Origin: Branchiostoma floridae
Lineage: Eukaryota > Chordata > Leptocardii > Amphioxiformes > Branchiostomatidae
NCBI RefSeq assembly: GCF_000003815.2
Contig: NC_049996.1
Coordinates: forward strand, 4,994,362 to 5,058,361
Reading direction: 5' to 3'
DNA: 64,000 nt
A program made the translations under genes and the position numbers. The first letter of the stretch is position 1. The number at the start of each line of letters is the position of its first letter. Of this stretch, positions 1-48,100 are shown one piece after another. The notes beneath the pieces are model-generated. The model did no database searches. It saw nothing but the letters and a program-made list of their open reading frames with translations, and was not told the DNA's origin.

Positions 1-35535
<35,535 letters not shown>

Positions 35536-36630
35536 AGATCTGCTTGGAGTAAGTATTTTGATGACCTGGATTCTTGTCTCTACCAGGCTCCCCAGATCGC
35601 TAGTAAGATAGTAGAAATTAGCCAAATAGACAGAAAACACACCAAACGAGTTGGTTGGACGAGGAGTACAGTTTGCGACTGGTAGAGGCCACCAGGATTC
35701 TAGTCTACCATGGTCTGGTTGGTCTCTCTTTGAGCCAGGTTCTGTGTACGTGCTTAAACTTGAACGTGACTCGTCCTGACCTAACTGTGTTTCGAGGGGT
35801 CCAAAGATTACGTTTGCGCTTTCAGTGACAGCATTACAAAATTGTATCTGAACCTAAGATGCGGTCTCTCTCAGTACGGGGGAGAAATCGTGAGAATTGA
35901 ATACGAACGTTATTTAATATAGTGAAAAATTGTTTTTAACTATAGACATTAGTCAGAGTTTTGTGCTGCATGTGTTTTTACACTAGTAGCGAAAAACGCC
36001 TCGTTCAAGGATCGGCTAATTGCAGCTTGTAAATGCTATAGACAAAAATTGAATTAGTATTTGGTCGTCAATATTTTTTACTCCTCATAAAACGGAAATG
36101 TACTCAACATACAAAAATTATAAGGGGGCATTTTCTGTCTGTTCATTTTGAACACATCAATCTAAGACACGCATTTATCTATCTATCAATCTATCTTTAG
36201 AAAGAGAGATGGGGAGAGAAAGAGAGAGAGATGACTCAACGAAAAAACATAAATGGAAGCTTTTAGGTAATTTTAGACGTTTTTGGCCCATAGGCTGATG
36301 AAACCTGCAAAGATAATATCTTGAAAAGAATCGTGTGTAATGTTTACAGATAAAATACATGCGATATTTGTAGGAGTTTACAACGCGTGCTACGGTAGTT
36401 AGTGATTAACTGATTTTTGCTTCTGGTATATTTACATACTTTAACTCAAAATTAAACAACAGCGACTATCACAAAATATATGTACAAGAATCAATCGTAC
36501 TCTTTGTTTCCTTTTAAGACTCTCTTTTCTGATAAAAGTTTCTAGTCATACGACACTTCTCAAGCGCACGCAGGTAGGACGGTTGACCTTTGACCCCACT
36601 TTAAAATTAGGTCACCCGTCACGGGGCGTA

Positions 36631-36918
36631 GGGTCAAAGAAGAAAACAAGATCTATCTACCACTCAAAATCGAATAGTATTCCTTTTTCAGATAAAAACT
36701 ACAAACCTAGAACTTTCTGACCACATGTAACATGTCGTAACATGTAGTTGAGATAATGTCGTTATGTATGTCAGGTTGAATGAAAGATTTTGGAGGGGGT
36801 TTCCCCGATTCAAAATGTGGGAGGGTCAAAGAAGAAAACAAGATCTATCTACCACTCAAAATCGAATAGTATTCCTTTTTCAGATAAAAACTACAAACCT
36901 AGAACTTTCTGACCACAT
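36631..36918. repeat. Identical 96-bp direct duplication
   Basis: 36631-36726 and 36823-36918 are identical by eye (GGGTCAAAGAAGAAAACAAG ... CTGACCACAT), 192 bp apart, upstream of the SUR start. The space between is unrelated. Confidence 0.95.
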
Positions 36919-38451
36919 ACCCCCCCCCCCCTACTATAAAAGTCGCTTGAGAGACCATTTGGAAGTATCAATAAGAAATATACGTAGATACATACAGTCA
37001 TACAAACTGTACCTTCTTGGGGAAGGTAATTATACACAACCACCATATGCCAAAACAACAAATTACACACCAGGCAAAATCTATACCTCTGGGCGACTCA
37101 AAAAACATAGACTAAGAAAGCCGACATGTTCGCGAAAATGCAGGATGTTTCTCCCGGTGCCTTTTGGCGTTTTTTGTCAGGCGGGACTCTCACACAAGAA
37201 ATGATCCTCTATTCTCTTTCTCTCGTACAACACTATGCCATTATTACAATTAAAAACTAATACATGTATGCTAACGCAATTCTAAAATCTGGTCCTGACA
37301 GAAGAAGAAATAAAAGGAATACACCACGAAAACAATTTGTTTTCCTTATTTGGGGAGTAGTCTTATAATAAAGTAGGTGAATAATTACAGAGCATAGAAA
37401 TAATATTGAGAAGAGAAGAAAACTCACCTACACTGTCCCGTTTTCACTATTGACTTTTGGGGATCAGATGACGTCCATTGATAAGGTCCTTTTCATCGGT
37501 GCATTATATAAATTCAACAGTTTGACATTTAGGCTTACATCTATCTGATACGTAGTCAGTTGGACGGACACTTCGTAGTGGACAGAGTACAGTAGTTGTA
37601 ATTGACGGGGGAAGATAAAGTTGTCCCGCAAATGAACACTGCACGATGTAGCGCAAGCCTTCTATCATTTATAGAAAATGTAGGTCAATCTTGTTTACAG
37701 AGGGTGGTCATTCACCCTTTGACCCTACCTGGTACGTTTGTTTATCTGTTTACGCCTTCGGCACATTCGCCAATCTCCAAGCAGATATGGGTTTGGTTTG
37801 TTTAAAACGACGATTATTATTAAGCATTTGCGTTATGTATGCTGAATATTTTGCCGTGTACCTTAGAAATAGAACAGAATCCATACATGCTAGCCCCATG
37901 GGCATGAATTTGCAATAAAACATTTTATTATATAACGCCTTTGAAGCGAAAAAGCCCATTTAATGCATTATGAATGGGTTATTATCCAAACTCATTGCTA
38001 AGCTTCTTTACTGTAAAATACGCCTAATAAAACTGTTAACAAGCAAAAAAAAAAAACATTTACGGCCTTTCCCCGATTTTTAATTGCGAAAACCGCATAC
38101 AGTGAAACGTAGCGTAAAAGACGCTAAACATGCTATATTGCATTCTTCAGCTGGGAACCACTGAGTCGACTATGAGACGAGCATCTTTCTCACCATTTAT
38201 TCCATAAATTTTCGGCATTTGTGAAAATTTCAGGGACCTTGTTCTGCAAGTTACAGGATTCAAAAGGAGGCAAAAATACTGCGGTCGTCATTTTTCTTTG
38301 CTGCCCAGTAAGTAAACAGAACACTCCTATTTTAATAGTCGACTCGACAGCGTGTGTAAACCCAGCCAATGTTGACGAAATGCCAGATGACGTTGATGCT
38401 CCTCTTCCCATCAACGTGCAGGTCGGAGATATCCTTACCTTTAAGAATGGT

Positions 38452-38678
38452 AGCCTCCGAACGGGGCTGTTTTCATTGCGGGGAGGGGGGCGCTGGTAGA
38501 ATTTCTTATGCTGGGAAAAGGGGGTTTGCCGTGAAAGATTATAGTTTTGCCCCGTTTTGGCCAGCTCACATTCTCGGCAAAATCCTTTTCCCAGCATAAC
38601 AGAACCTAGTCAACGATGAAAATCGCCCCACCCCCTAAAATAAAGATAAAATAAAAAACTAGCCCCGTTCGGAGCCTG
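38452..38678. mobile_element. ~225-bp nested inverted-repeat element
   Basis: The outer ends CTCCGAACGGGGCT (38455) and its inverse (38661) enclose an inner inverted pair TATGCTGGGAAAAGG (38507) and CCTTTTCCCAGCATA (38585). Confidence 0.8.
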
Positions 38679-39260
38679 CAACGGAGACTAGAAGAATGGA
38701 GGGTTAGGTGCAAAGAATTCAAGTGGGTTAGATTATGAAAAAAGTTAAGAATGTCTTCTCTAATTGGGTGTAAATTACATTTACTACAGTATTGTTATAT
38801 ATGTACGTTCTACCAAATATGTATAAGTAAATAAGTTAATAAACGTAACAAAAATTTATATTGATAACTATTTACTCTATTTGCCAACAATTAAACTAAA
38901 ACAAAGCGAAGTGGTTTCATAGAATTGAAGAAGGCAATGATACTTAACCCATCTTTGCAGCTTAGATTGACCGAATTCCAAATATTTTGCTTAAGACAGA
39001 TCAATCAAGAACTTTAAGAAACTGTTTTCTGTGTAGAATTGATTCCACGCCATAGAAACTCCTCGTCAAATTGGTCGGAGATTTAAAGCGCGGGTTCGAA
39101 TTTACGTAAAGGGATGATATTTAAAAATACACAAAATGTAAGAAAATCCTTTCTTCAAAATCTCCAAAATTTGCTGAGTAATCTTTCAAACCCCGCAGTG
39201 CCGCACCGGTGTCCCAAGTGCAGTGAGATACCACCCTAACTTTGTACTCCGGCTCTAGAC

Positions 39261-39424
39261 CTAGAGAACCCCCCACGCCTTGATCTCATGTATCATCCGG
39301 AGAAAGTCCTGGTTAGGGCGGAGAACCATCATCCTCATGACGCGGCTGAACACCCCGTACTGACAGTCGGCTTGGAAATCTGCCTTCAGCTGATTGAAGG
39401 TGTAGCTCTGTAGGGTTGAGAGCT
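39261..39424 (-). CDS. CHK-kinase-like terminal exon
   Basis: The acceptor CACAG at 39425 joins in phase to give ELSTLQSYTFNQLKADFQ, then CQYGVF, and a TAG stop at 39263-39261. This resembles the C-terminal helices of the family. Confidence 0.75.
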
Positions 39425-40929
39425 CTGTGGGAAGATATAGTTTTGTAGGTAATGAGTGAGACTGTGTGAGGTCATATCTTCTTTGCGTCAAGATAGCAGA
39501 GCGTACAAATTAGGACAGTGATCATTTGCATAAAGCAAAAAGAGAACTTGAAGACAGAAATTATATGCTTTCAGGTATATAACTTTACTGACATGTTTGT
39601 ATACTGATAACAGTTCAATATTTCACCTCAATTCACAACTTTAAATTGTACCATTTCTGTTGATAATAGTGTCGTTTGGCGAAAAACATGAACATAAAGT
39701 CTTTTATTTCATTCTTTTACTGCCAGATTTGTATTCTGTCACACTGTTGTGTTAAAATAGTGAAAGAAACAAACAGACAAGGATTCCTCCATTTCAGCCG
39801 CTCGAGGACCTTTTGAGCAGAGAAAGGCCTGGCCGCAGCACTCAAAACAAAGGAACGTACACGTCCGCAAATCGCTGGCATTACAAAATGTTCCGAGATG
39901 ATAGTAGCAGAAATATACAAGCTTTCATCTCAAATCCTTTATATATCAAGTGGGGGCGATAAAAGGGAATTTATCATCCACCTAAACACAAGCTTTTGAT
40001 ACCCAATCTTTATTTTGGGCACATACACTCGAAGTAATACAGGAATGAGACCATCTCCGCTGCAAAACACAAATAGCAGTCACTGCAATACAAGTATTAC
40101 AAGCGTTCGCAGAACTCAACCTTCGTGAAATGGGTGATGGTGCGGTGGTGGAGGGTTTATATGTAGACGTGTCATTGGCTAGCTTTAGTTCTGTGTCGTC
40201 CACAGAGCGTCGCTTGTAAGTGGAAGTGAGAAGGCGAGGTGTTGAGAGGATGTTGTTGGTTTTAAATATGAAACTGTGAGGTGCATGTCAGGATGAGCGT
40301 TTTCTACGTCAGGCCGACATTATTGGAGACTTTTGTATGTCATTAAGAATCTAAAAGGCAAGTTACTTGGAATCTTGGCAGTAGGTGGTCAATGTTATCT
40401 GTGAAATGCATTGAGAAGTTGTAGAATATAATGCGAAGACAAAGGGTTTGTGGTTTTTACTATGGAATGGAATGTATGTGTACGTTATGGCCTGCTACAA
40501 ACTGTGTAAAATGAAACCGTGTCTCTACGATTTACGGGAGATGAAGAAGGCCTGCTTACGCTTTTTGGGAGAAAGCATGGAGACCGTCACATAGGAAGGT
40601 GCGCCGAAAAAAGTGATATAGGCAGTAGCTGTATTTTAAAAGTATTCTATCATCCATCCTTTCTTGTTTGTGCACATGACACAAACTGTCCTGTCCATTC
40701 ATTTCCATGGACAAAGCAAATACCTTTCATTGTCTTTTGAAGATAAAGACTTATATTGACTGGGCTAAAATCGACTGTTGCATCAAAATATCAATAAAAT
40801 AACACATAAAACAATAACGTTGACCACATCAAAGCCGTCATTGGTGAGATCCACATAAATGATCTTCACATCCCCAGCGAACACCTCCAAAATGTAATGG
40901 CTGGTGTCGTCACGGAATGCTCCTCCTCA

Positions 40930-41400
40930 GGTACATAAAAGTATAACTTCCATTTTGGGCTTGCGACTTGGAACTCATGGAACTTTTCAGATGACCCCTT
41001 TTCTCTTACCCAATCGTTTTAGTAACCTATCAGTACAAATGGCATGAATCTGCTAACTAGCACCTGCGACCTACCCTAGATTAAATTGCAGAGAAATCAA
41101 GACATCAAAGTATAACTATCCATCTGGGCTTGCGACTTGTGACTCATGGAACTTTCGACATGACCCCGTGCGTGTCTCTCACCTAATCGTTCTCGCGACA
41201 TGTCGGTACAAATGACGTGATTGTGTTAATTACCACTTGTGTCCTTGTTGTGACCTATATACTCTATATTACATCGCTTGGAAAACAAGACATAAAAGTA
41301 TAACTTCCATTTTGGGCTTGCGACTTGGAACTCATTGAAATTCTGACATGACCCCGTGTCTCTTGCCCAAACGTTCTCGCCACATATCAGTACAAATGCC
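40930..41400. repeat. Three tandem ~170-190-bp repeats
   Basis: AAAGTATAACTTCCATTTTG..GGGCTTGCGACTT begins copies near 40936, 41105 and 41296. Each runs on through ATGACCCC and CAGTACAAATG. Confidence 0.85.
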
Positions 41401-42018
41401 GTGCCGTGGCGGGAACGCTTTATCCGCCCGCACGGGGTTTGTCAGTCAATAGGACTATACGCCTCGCGACACCTTTTCTGTCCGGGATAACATAAAACAT
41501 GCATAATTTCTTCCTTGGAAGAGAGACCAAATGCTTATCCCGACAAGAAATTTGTCCAATTTCAGCACGTAGGATAACAAATCCACCGCCGGAAGCAAAT
41601 GTATCAATGGTTGCAACAATGATGATGTCGTAACATTCTTTGTTTCACAATGCAGTCCACTACATTGTGTATCCCATATGTCTAATGTAAACTCCCTATA
41701 AACAATCTCATCAATGACTGCAAGTTACTGTGAAAAACAAACCCTGCTTTGTTCATCAGTGTATTGTACCGGTAGTAACTGTTACATGTGCAACCCTTTT
41801 AAAACGTGTAATACACGCCCCTGTATACAATATCATCATTGCCCTTAGTCTACAGATTATCAAATCTTATGGGGAACATGCACACCCCATCATGTATAAT
41901 GTACTGTCCCTATAAACCATTTTCTCTATTGCGCAACTATGACCTTTGGGATCACTTCCTGTTGGGACGGGGTAAGCATGAAGCCCATCGGCATGACGTA
42001 ATATCACCTAAATATAGC

Positions 42019-42070
42019 ACGATTGCGTAATACCCACGATTGCGTAATACCCACGATTGCGTAAAACCCA
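42019..42070. repeat. Three copies of an 18-bp repeat
   Basis: CACGATTGCGTAATACC occurs three times in a row at the end of the ~3-kb EcKL-like intron region. Confidence 0.9.
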
Positions 42071-42542
42071 TTTTCCACCTACAAACATCCCCTGCAAAAC
42101 CGTCAAAAGCCACTAAACGAAAAAATGCCTCGTACGTTTCTTCTCCTTCTCAAGAACTACCCACATACCAAATATCAGAGCAATCTGTCCAGCCGCTCGC
42201 GAGCTTTTCTGTACACAGACACGCACCATACAACGGTTTCCAAACATACCTATCGCATTCTGCTAATTACCTCCTAATTTGCATAACAATCAAACAATTA
42301 TGTACATCACTACGTAAGCTATCTGCATACCTACAGTCATTCCGATCCATCGACCCCTGCTTGCATTATTCCTTCTCAAAACCTAACACAAGAATGACTT
42401 TCACCGCCCCAGCAAAACCCCTAAGTGGCCAAAACTTACACACCTTACTATTCATTTACACAGCTACCTACCACGTAAAAATGGGAATGAGCTTCAAATA
42501 AACTTATGTTTGTATACTAACCGTTGAATAAAGCTTTCTTAC

Positions 42543-42729
42543 CACTTTGCCCCAGTGTGTTCTGAAGTTGTTGGTGATAGTGAGTCAGGACGGCGTCCCT
42601 GTGGTTGTGGAAGACACCCCAATCCACAGAACCCGACAGGAACAGCATGGCGAGGTCATAGGTCGGCGGTAAGTACTGGATAACCTGCCAGTCCACCAGC
42701 TTTACCGCAGTCGGCACGTCTCCATCGTA
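42543..42729 (-). CDS. CHK-kinase-like exon with D-W-Q motif
   Basis: Sixty-two codons plus one base, including VKLVDWQVIQYLPPTYDLAM. The metal-binding aspartate and the conserved DLA are intact. Confidence 0.85.
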
Positions 42730-42895
42730 CTTAGAAATGAAAACAACAGTGTCAAAGATTTAGCTTTACGGTATCATTACGGTTCTGTTCGGTACTGCAG
42801 AGAGATTCTGGTTTCTGCACCTCAAGTTCAAAACATGCAATGGTCATGATATTATGTATTTGGGTCGCGGTCATGGCTGCCGTTTGAAAAAAATA

Positions 42896-43058
42896 CTAGT
42901 AATCATGTATCAAAGTCATCAACAAAATCGCAACTGCAGTTCCAAAAGAGCTGCTAGGGATATTTTTTAGAGAAGTATTAGTGTTTAGAAAAACTTAGCA
43001 GCTCTTTTGCACCTGCAGGTGTGATTTTTTTAGTGAGTTTGATACAGGATTACTCAAG
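42896..43058. mobile_element. 163-bp foldback element
   Basis: The ~58-bp arms AGTAATCATGTATCAAAGTC and GAGTAATCCTGTATCAAACT (inverse strand) both reach CTGCAG..CAAAAGAGCTGCTA. A central AT-rich loop separates them. Confidence 0.82.
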
Positions 43059-43271
43059 AAGGCATAGATAGATTTTTGTGTGATGTGTGTTTTTAATTGT
43101 AGGTTGTGACGAACTACTTCAAATTGCAAATTAGTACTTACTTTACATAATTTATCAATAGACATCCTTGTAAACTATTAATGGTAATAGTATGTGCAAC
43201 ATATGTTACTTGTAAATTTTAATTGCCATATCAAAGGCATAGTAATTCAAAGTAAGTATGTCATACGTTAC

Positions 43272-43920
43272 CTTAATCATGATATTGTTGCTCCAGCAGT
43301 CTCCATGATTTAGCACCCTAACTCTGGAGCTCTTGCTATTTACCATGTCTTCAATAAAACTTTGTACGTTGGTCACCTTCTCCAGACGTGTCAGAAGATC
43401 TGTCTCCTCGGGGAAGGTTTCCGCAAACGTCTTCAGACCTCGGCAGAGATAGGCCACCACCTCCGGCGAAAACTGTCCCAGAGCGCACTTCTCTCGAAGA
43501 GAGACGCCTGACCTGACTCCAGACGGTGTGACAGGCCGTGCAACTGCGCCAAGGCCCCGACTGTCAACATCACTTCATCGCGGTTAAGCGGTTGACGGTT
43601 AGGTTTTATGGAGTAACCCTGAGTTTTTAGGTTCTCCATAACCCTGACGGACATCATGGTGTTTGGATCAGTGGCGGCGAAGTAACATTTCGGAAGGAAC
43701 ACGGAATCAAAAGGAGTGCGATTTTTGTAAGAAACAGAAAGGAGTTGTGGCACTGTATTGGAATAAAACTCGACTTCAACGCTCTCAAATTCTATCAATT
43801 TTTTTTTTCCTTTGGACACATCATTGTTGCGAAGTCTGTCAGTTTGGCGACGAGGCTGTAGCACTGAATTGCACCATTCCTGGCCCCCACGGCGTCGAAA
43901 GCGATGATGTGGGTCATGTA
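43272..43920 (-). CDS. CHK-kinase-like exon with HGD catalytic motif (frame-broken)
   Basis: Acceptor TTCTAG at 43921 and donor AAG|GTAACG. Three frame segments follow one another. The first ends at the A10 run. The second runs from LIEFESVEVEFYSNTVP to about LSHRLESG. The third starts near SLREKCALG and ends HGDCWSNNIMIK. Confidence 0.75.
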
Positions 43921-45020
43921 CTAGAACAATAGATGAAGTCATAGGTCATAGGTCACTTAAGGTCAGGACAACCTGCCCCAAGGATCTAAGGTGCAATATG
44001 TACCAGGGCAGAATGCACTGGAAAGGTATATAAGTGCAAACTTCACTGTGTCATTTAGCCTCTAGCCACTGAAGAAGCTGTACATAGCGAAACTAGTTTG
44101 ACCGACATGCTGAATAAAAGTTCAAAACTTTAACTACGCGGCTCCAGATGTCTTTCTGAGGGACGACTGCAGTGTGAAAGATGTCGGTAGCTTGAGGGAT
44201 GAATCTACTCTACTATATAACCTCACGCCTGGGATGACTTCGAATGACCTCCAGTTGTTACCAAAAAAACAACATATTCCTGACTTCAGTCAGTAACGTA
44301 ACAGAAGACTGACAGGAAAGCAATAGATGGGCTCCATTAGCTTGCTTTGATTTTTGGTTTTGTGTTGGATGTAACATAGGGAAGCTGCACCGAAGAACAG
44401 ACATACGTCTGATATTATTCCTGTCATCTACCAGACCTCCCCGTGCAGTGCATTGTGATGTGAGATCCTTTGCAAGAAGTTAATTGCGTCACACTCACGC
44501 TATTAACTCAGCTTCTCTCCCCAACTACGCACCGGGCAGCTTTTTTAAAAACCTTTCTTGTTTGGGGGACAATTACTAATTTAAACCTCAGTTTGGGCTG
44601 TGATTTTTTAACTCCACACCTGTTATACAGGTAAACATCTGACGTAAAACCCTGACAACAGTGTTGACTATAGCAGCAAAGTAACCTATTATTTATTTTT
44701 GGCGTATAAATATTTATCGGTACACACACGTCAACAAATTCACATTTTTTTTCTCCGTATTTTTTCAACAATCCTCCGGTAATTTTGCTTTAGCCATTTT
44801 TGAACACTTTCAGTCAACTACAAAATTTATTTAATTTGACACTTTAACAATAGCGATTTTAGGTGGTGTTTTTTTATCCACTTTTGTATATACTGCATCA
44901 GCATGCCCTGATAAGGGAATGTGTACTATGCTAGCAAAACCTTTGGAAGCTAACTACACACCTGTTTTTTTCATTTTATGTAACGCACTGCGAAAGCGTC
45001 GCACCAGAAAATCGTCCGCG
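43921..45020. other. Space between divergent CHK-kinase-like and SLC4 genes
   Basis: Contains the retroelement-like piece at 44000-44140. No missing 5' kinase exon was recognised. It could serve as a shared promoter if the 45021 start is real. Confidence 0.45.
44000..44140 (+). repeat. Retroelement 3'-end-like dispersed repeat
   Basis: It contains CACTGAAGAAGCTGTACATA, then GCGAAACTAGTTTGACC and AATAAAAGTTC, a pattern I associate with 3' ends of Penelope-type and related elements. No coding sequence is left. Confidence 0.4.
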
Positions 45021-45104
45021 ATGAAAATCATGTCTTCAGAACGGGAGCCGCTCTTAAACGGCCAAGTGATGAATTGTCCGAAGAACTGTCTTCATCACTT
45101 GCTA
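45021..45104 (+). CDS. Tentative first coding exon of SLC4 gene
   Basis: A 28-codon ATG-initiated stretch with an acidic dileucine-like EREPLL ends exactly in phase 0 at CTA|GTAAGT, the phase that the next exon needs. There is no similarity support. An alternative upstream first exon is possible. Confidence 0.4.
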
Positions 45105-48100
45105 GTAAGTGTTTTTTTGAAACGTTGAGAGTCGAGTATAGCAGAGTTTTTTTGTAGAGCTAATCATCTGTGACTGATACAATATTTACCGACTTTTCCT
45201 ATTCGGTACGTGTAGTCATGCATCCTTTTGTAACGCTCATCAGTCGCGGTTCTCTGAATTTGTATCATCGTGGTAAGAGTGTCAGCTAAAGTTTGTTACA
45301 AAATGTAAAGTCGTCTTTAAAATCACTGAAATACTGGCTAAAAGTCGTAGTTCCCTGTGCACTAGTTACCATGAAAAAGAACAAATTTAAAGGGCCCATC
45401 CTAGCTATCATTAGGAAGATCCGTAGACAGTGTTTTTGCCAGGCTTTTTCAGGATGTGTCCTGTATATATCTGTAACAGATAGGGGTGGCACCCATCTCC
45501 ATTTCTGTAGCCCATGGGCCACACATTTGTGCAAGCCACTACAGCAGGGGGCGGGTCCACTGGTAGTGATGTGTGTTTAACTCTTACATGTATACTCTTC
45601 CTCATTAGTGCTGAGACAGAGTGCTAAAGCCCCCTTTACAAATCAAGAATTTAGCTCGGCCGAGTTGTCAGCGACCTCTAAATTACGAGGAGGTATGACC
45701 CTGATGACGACGAAGAAACTCTGCCATTTGTTCGTAGGCATCAGGGTCATGTTCTCGTAATCTAGAGCTCGCTAACAACACGGCCGAGCTAAATTCTTGA
45801 TTTGTAAAGGGGGCTTTAGTGCTGAGTGCTAAGCAGAGAAAGCAGCATGTACCATTTCTAAAGTCTTTGGAATGACTCTGCCGGGGACCAAACTCATTAC
45901 CTATCAAATGCAAGGCTAACACTCTATCCACTAGACATAGGGGACCTCTACGATGTGATTTGGATCCCAATGCTGTGATTTGGGCCCTTTTGCTGTGCTT
46001 TCTGTTATGATAACTAGTCACAGTACCCACTTCTATTAACTCTTCAAAGTTGATGATGCAGTGGAATTTTTCCTTATTATACAAACAAAGTTTGCAAGGA
46101 GCAAAGTCCTCCACATTCAAACAGCAACCTTATGTAAACCCTTTACTTAATAAGGTCTTCGTCTGCATCTTTAACAAGGCTGGTCCCTTCAATCACAATT
46201 ACTTTCTCGTGAGAGGCCAATACGTCAAAAGACCTACCATTAATATTACGGTTAATGTCAGATTCTAAAGTCTAAGTTGTTCATATTTTGCTAAATGGGT
46301 CGCCAAGCTTGACATAAACAAAGTGTATCAGTCTTCATGATATTAATTAATCTTCAGTTTATTTTTTTTTCAAGGTCTAGATATGTAAGGCTTGATGTTT
46401 AGTATTTACGGAATGTGTTGCCACTTAGCTCAACACAAGCACGCCATTGAATCCTGACAGTATGGATGTGCATATATCTCCATTTTTTTTCTGTTAAAAC
46501 TTAAACCTACTCAATATGTCTTCATTTTTTTCTGTTCAACTTATGTTGGTGACTTACTCTACACTTTGAAGTGTGTTTGCAACCTTGACGCAAACAAAGT
46601 ATTCAATCCTGACTATATATCCATTTTTTTGTATGTTCAAACGACACCGTAACCTTGTTTTAGTGGTATGCTAAGAAGGAGGTTTGAACCAGGGTTACCA
46701 ACCAATTGGAACCAGGAGGTCAACTCTGACTCTACCAGTTGAGCTACAGGGACATCTTGTTTAAGACCCACTGGCGTAAATGGTACTTGAATTCAGTTGG
46801 GGAGGTACATGTTTTGCAATTGGAAAAGGAGGTGAAAGGAGAGGGATGGACTCTGCCTTCATATACTGTGCCCTAGACACAGTGGATAACAATCCACTGC
46901 CCAAAAGGCCTCAACAGGCATCTATAGGACCTTAAATAGTTGAAACTCAGGGAAAACACCAAAGAAACACACCCAGCAAAAGAGGAGATATCTCCTGTGT
47001 GTATTTTCCCATTTTCCCTAATCAGAGGGTTCTCTTTGTTTACTTTGGAGGATACACCCAAAAGGCTTCCTTATAGCCAATAGAGACTGCCATTCCAATG
47101 TGTTTCTCATGAGTTTCATGGTAATCAATCACTTCTAGGAGGAGAGCATAGCAGACAGCAGGCTGGCAGGTCCTTGTGTTTCTGTGGGTGGAGTAGTTGG
47201 TCATGGATATTAGCTATGTTTTCCATTCGGTTTCAAATGTGTATCCTTCAGTCATACATTGGAATCACAATAGAAAAGTGTCCCAGTATGTGTCTGCTGT
47301 ACGGTGTATGTTACTGAGCGTTGTAACACTGGATAAAAACCCACTGCCACTGCAGACTCAAAAGGATATGAGTGACCTTTTACCTTTTTTTACTAAACAA
47401 TTTCATTATGTATTTTCAGGCCCAGGCTGAAGGAGATGGTTCTGTTGGGGAGAGCAGCAGCGCCCCCCGACAGAGGCACCCGTCACTGCAGGACCAGATG
47501 AACAAGGTCCTGACACCAGTGGAGAAGTTCCCCCTCCTGCCCTCCATCTCCCCCATGCCCACCCACAGTTCAAGGGTTAAACAGCTGCATGTGGATGAAG
47601 ACGACTATCAAGGTAAGACATCATTTTTGGCGACACTTCTGGGGCGAGCCAAATGGTATATAATTCCTTAAAGTGCCAGTGAATTGGAATTTTGTCCATC
47701 ATTTTGGTAAACGTCCTCTCTTAGGAAAAAATGTCTTCTTTGAATTGCATTGCCTACAAAATGTACTGTGTGCTCTTTGGTTGGGCAAATTAGCAATGGA
47801 TTTTTAACATCATCACATATAGGACTCCATCATTAGTTAGTATTGGCTAGAAGTTCTTTGATTTTGTGACATTCTAACCCATTGCTAATAGTTATCTCTC
47901 ACTAAAGACCATACATTAGACTAGTAGAATGATGTGGTATGATAGATATTTTGAGGAAAGAACAACAAATTTTTCCCTCAATGATAGAAAAACTTTATCC
48001 CACTTTAATATCTGTTTGTTTAAGCCAATTTCGTTTATTATTTTCCTTTTCTACTTTGCTCATTCTTTCTTATAATATAGTCTTCAGTAAACCTAATTTT

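Larger units (their letters stand above)
35536..39260. other. Intergenic region upstream of the SUR-like gene
   Basis: Should hold the ABC gene's 5' UTR and promoter, but no TATA box or clear CpG block stands out. It contains the 96-bp duplication, the nested element at 38452 and a C-run at 36920-36931. The EcKL-like gene ends at its right edge. Confidence 0.6.
39425..42542. other. Last intron of the CHK-kinase-like gene
   Basis: Holds the repeats at 40930 and 42019 and an open 110-bp block at 40815-40928. The rest is unassigned. Confidence 0.6.
39261..43920 (-). pseudogene. CHK/ecdysteroid-kinase-like gene with two frame breaks, 5'-incomplete
   Basis: This gene belongs to the aminoglycoside-phosphotransferase-like CHK (EcKinase/DUF1679) superfamily, small-molecule kinases of mostly unknown substrate in animals. 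Recognisable exons are 43920-43272, 42729-42543 and 39424-39261 (stop). The visible motifs are EFYSNTVP, a catalytic-loop HGDCWSNNIM, and LVDWQ in the position of the metal-binding D-F-Q. These match the family order, and exon phases agree across both introns. The 5' exon needs a frame change at an A10 run (about 43799-43808) and another near 43500-43530. Either this is a decaying pseudogene or both are single-base sequence errors. The N-terminal glycine-rich part is missing. The gene is divergent from the SLC4 gene. Confidence 0.75.

Noticed and set aside
36764-37204. 146-codon ORF upstream of the SUR gene
   Set aside because: It begins in and runs through the 96-bp duplication and has no recognisable domain or compositional sign of coding.
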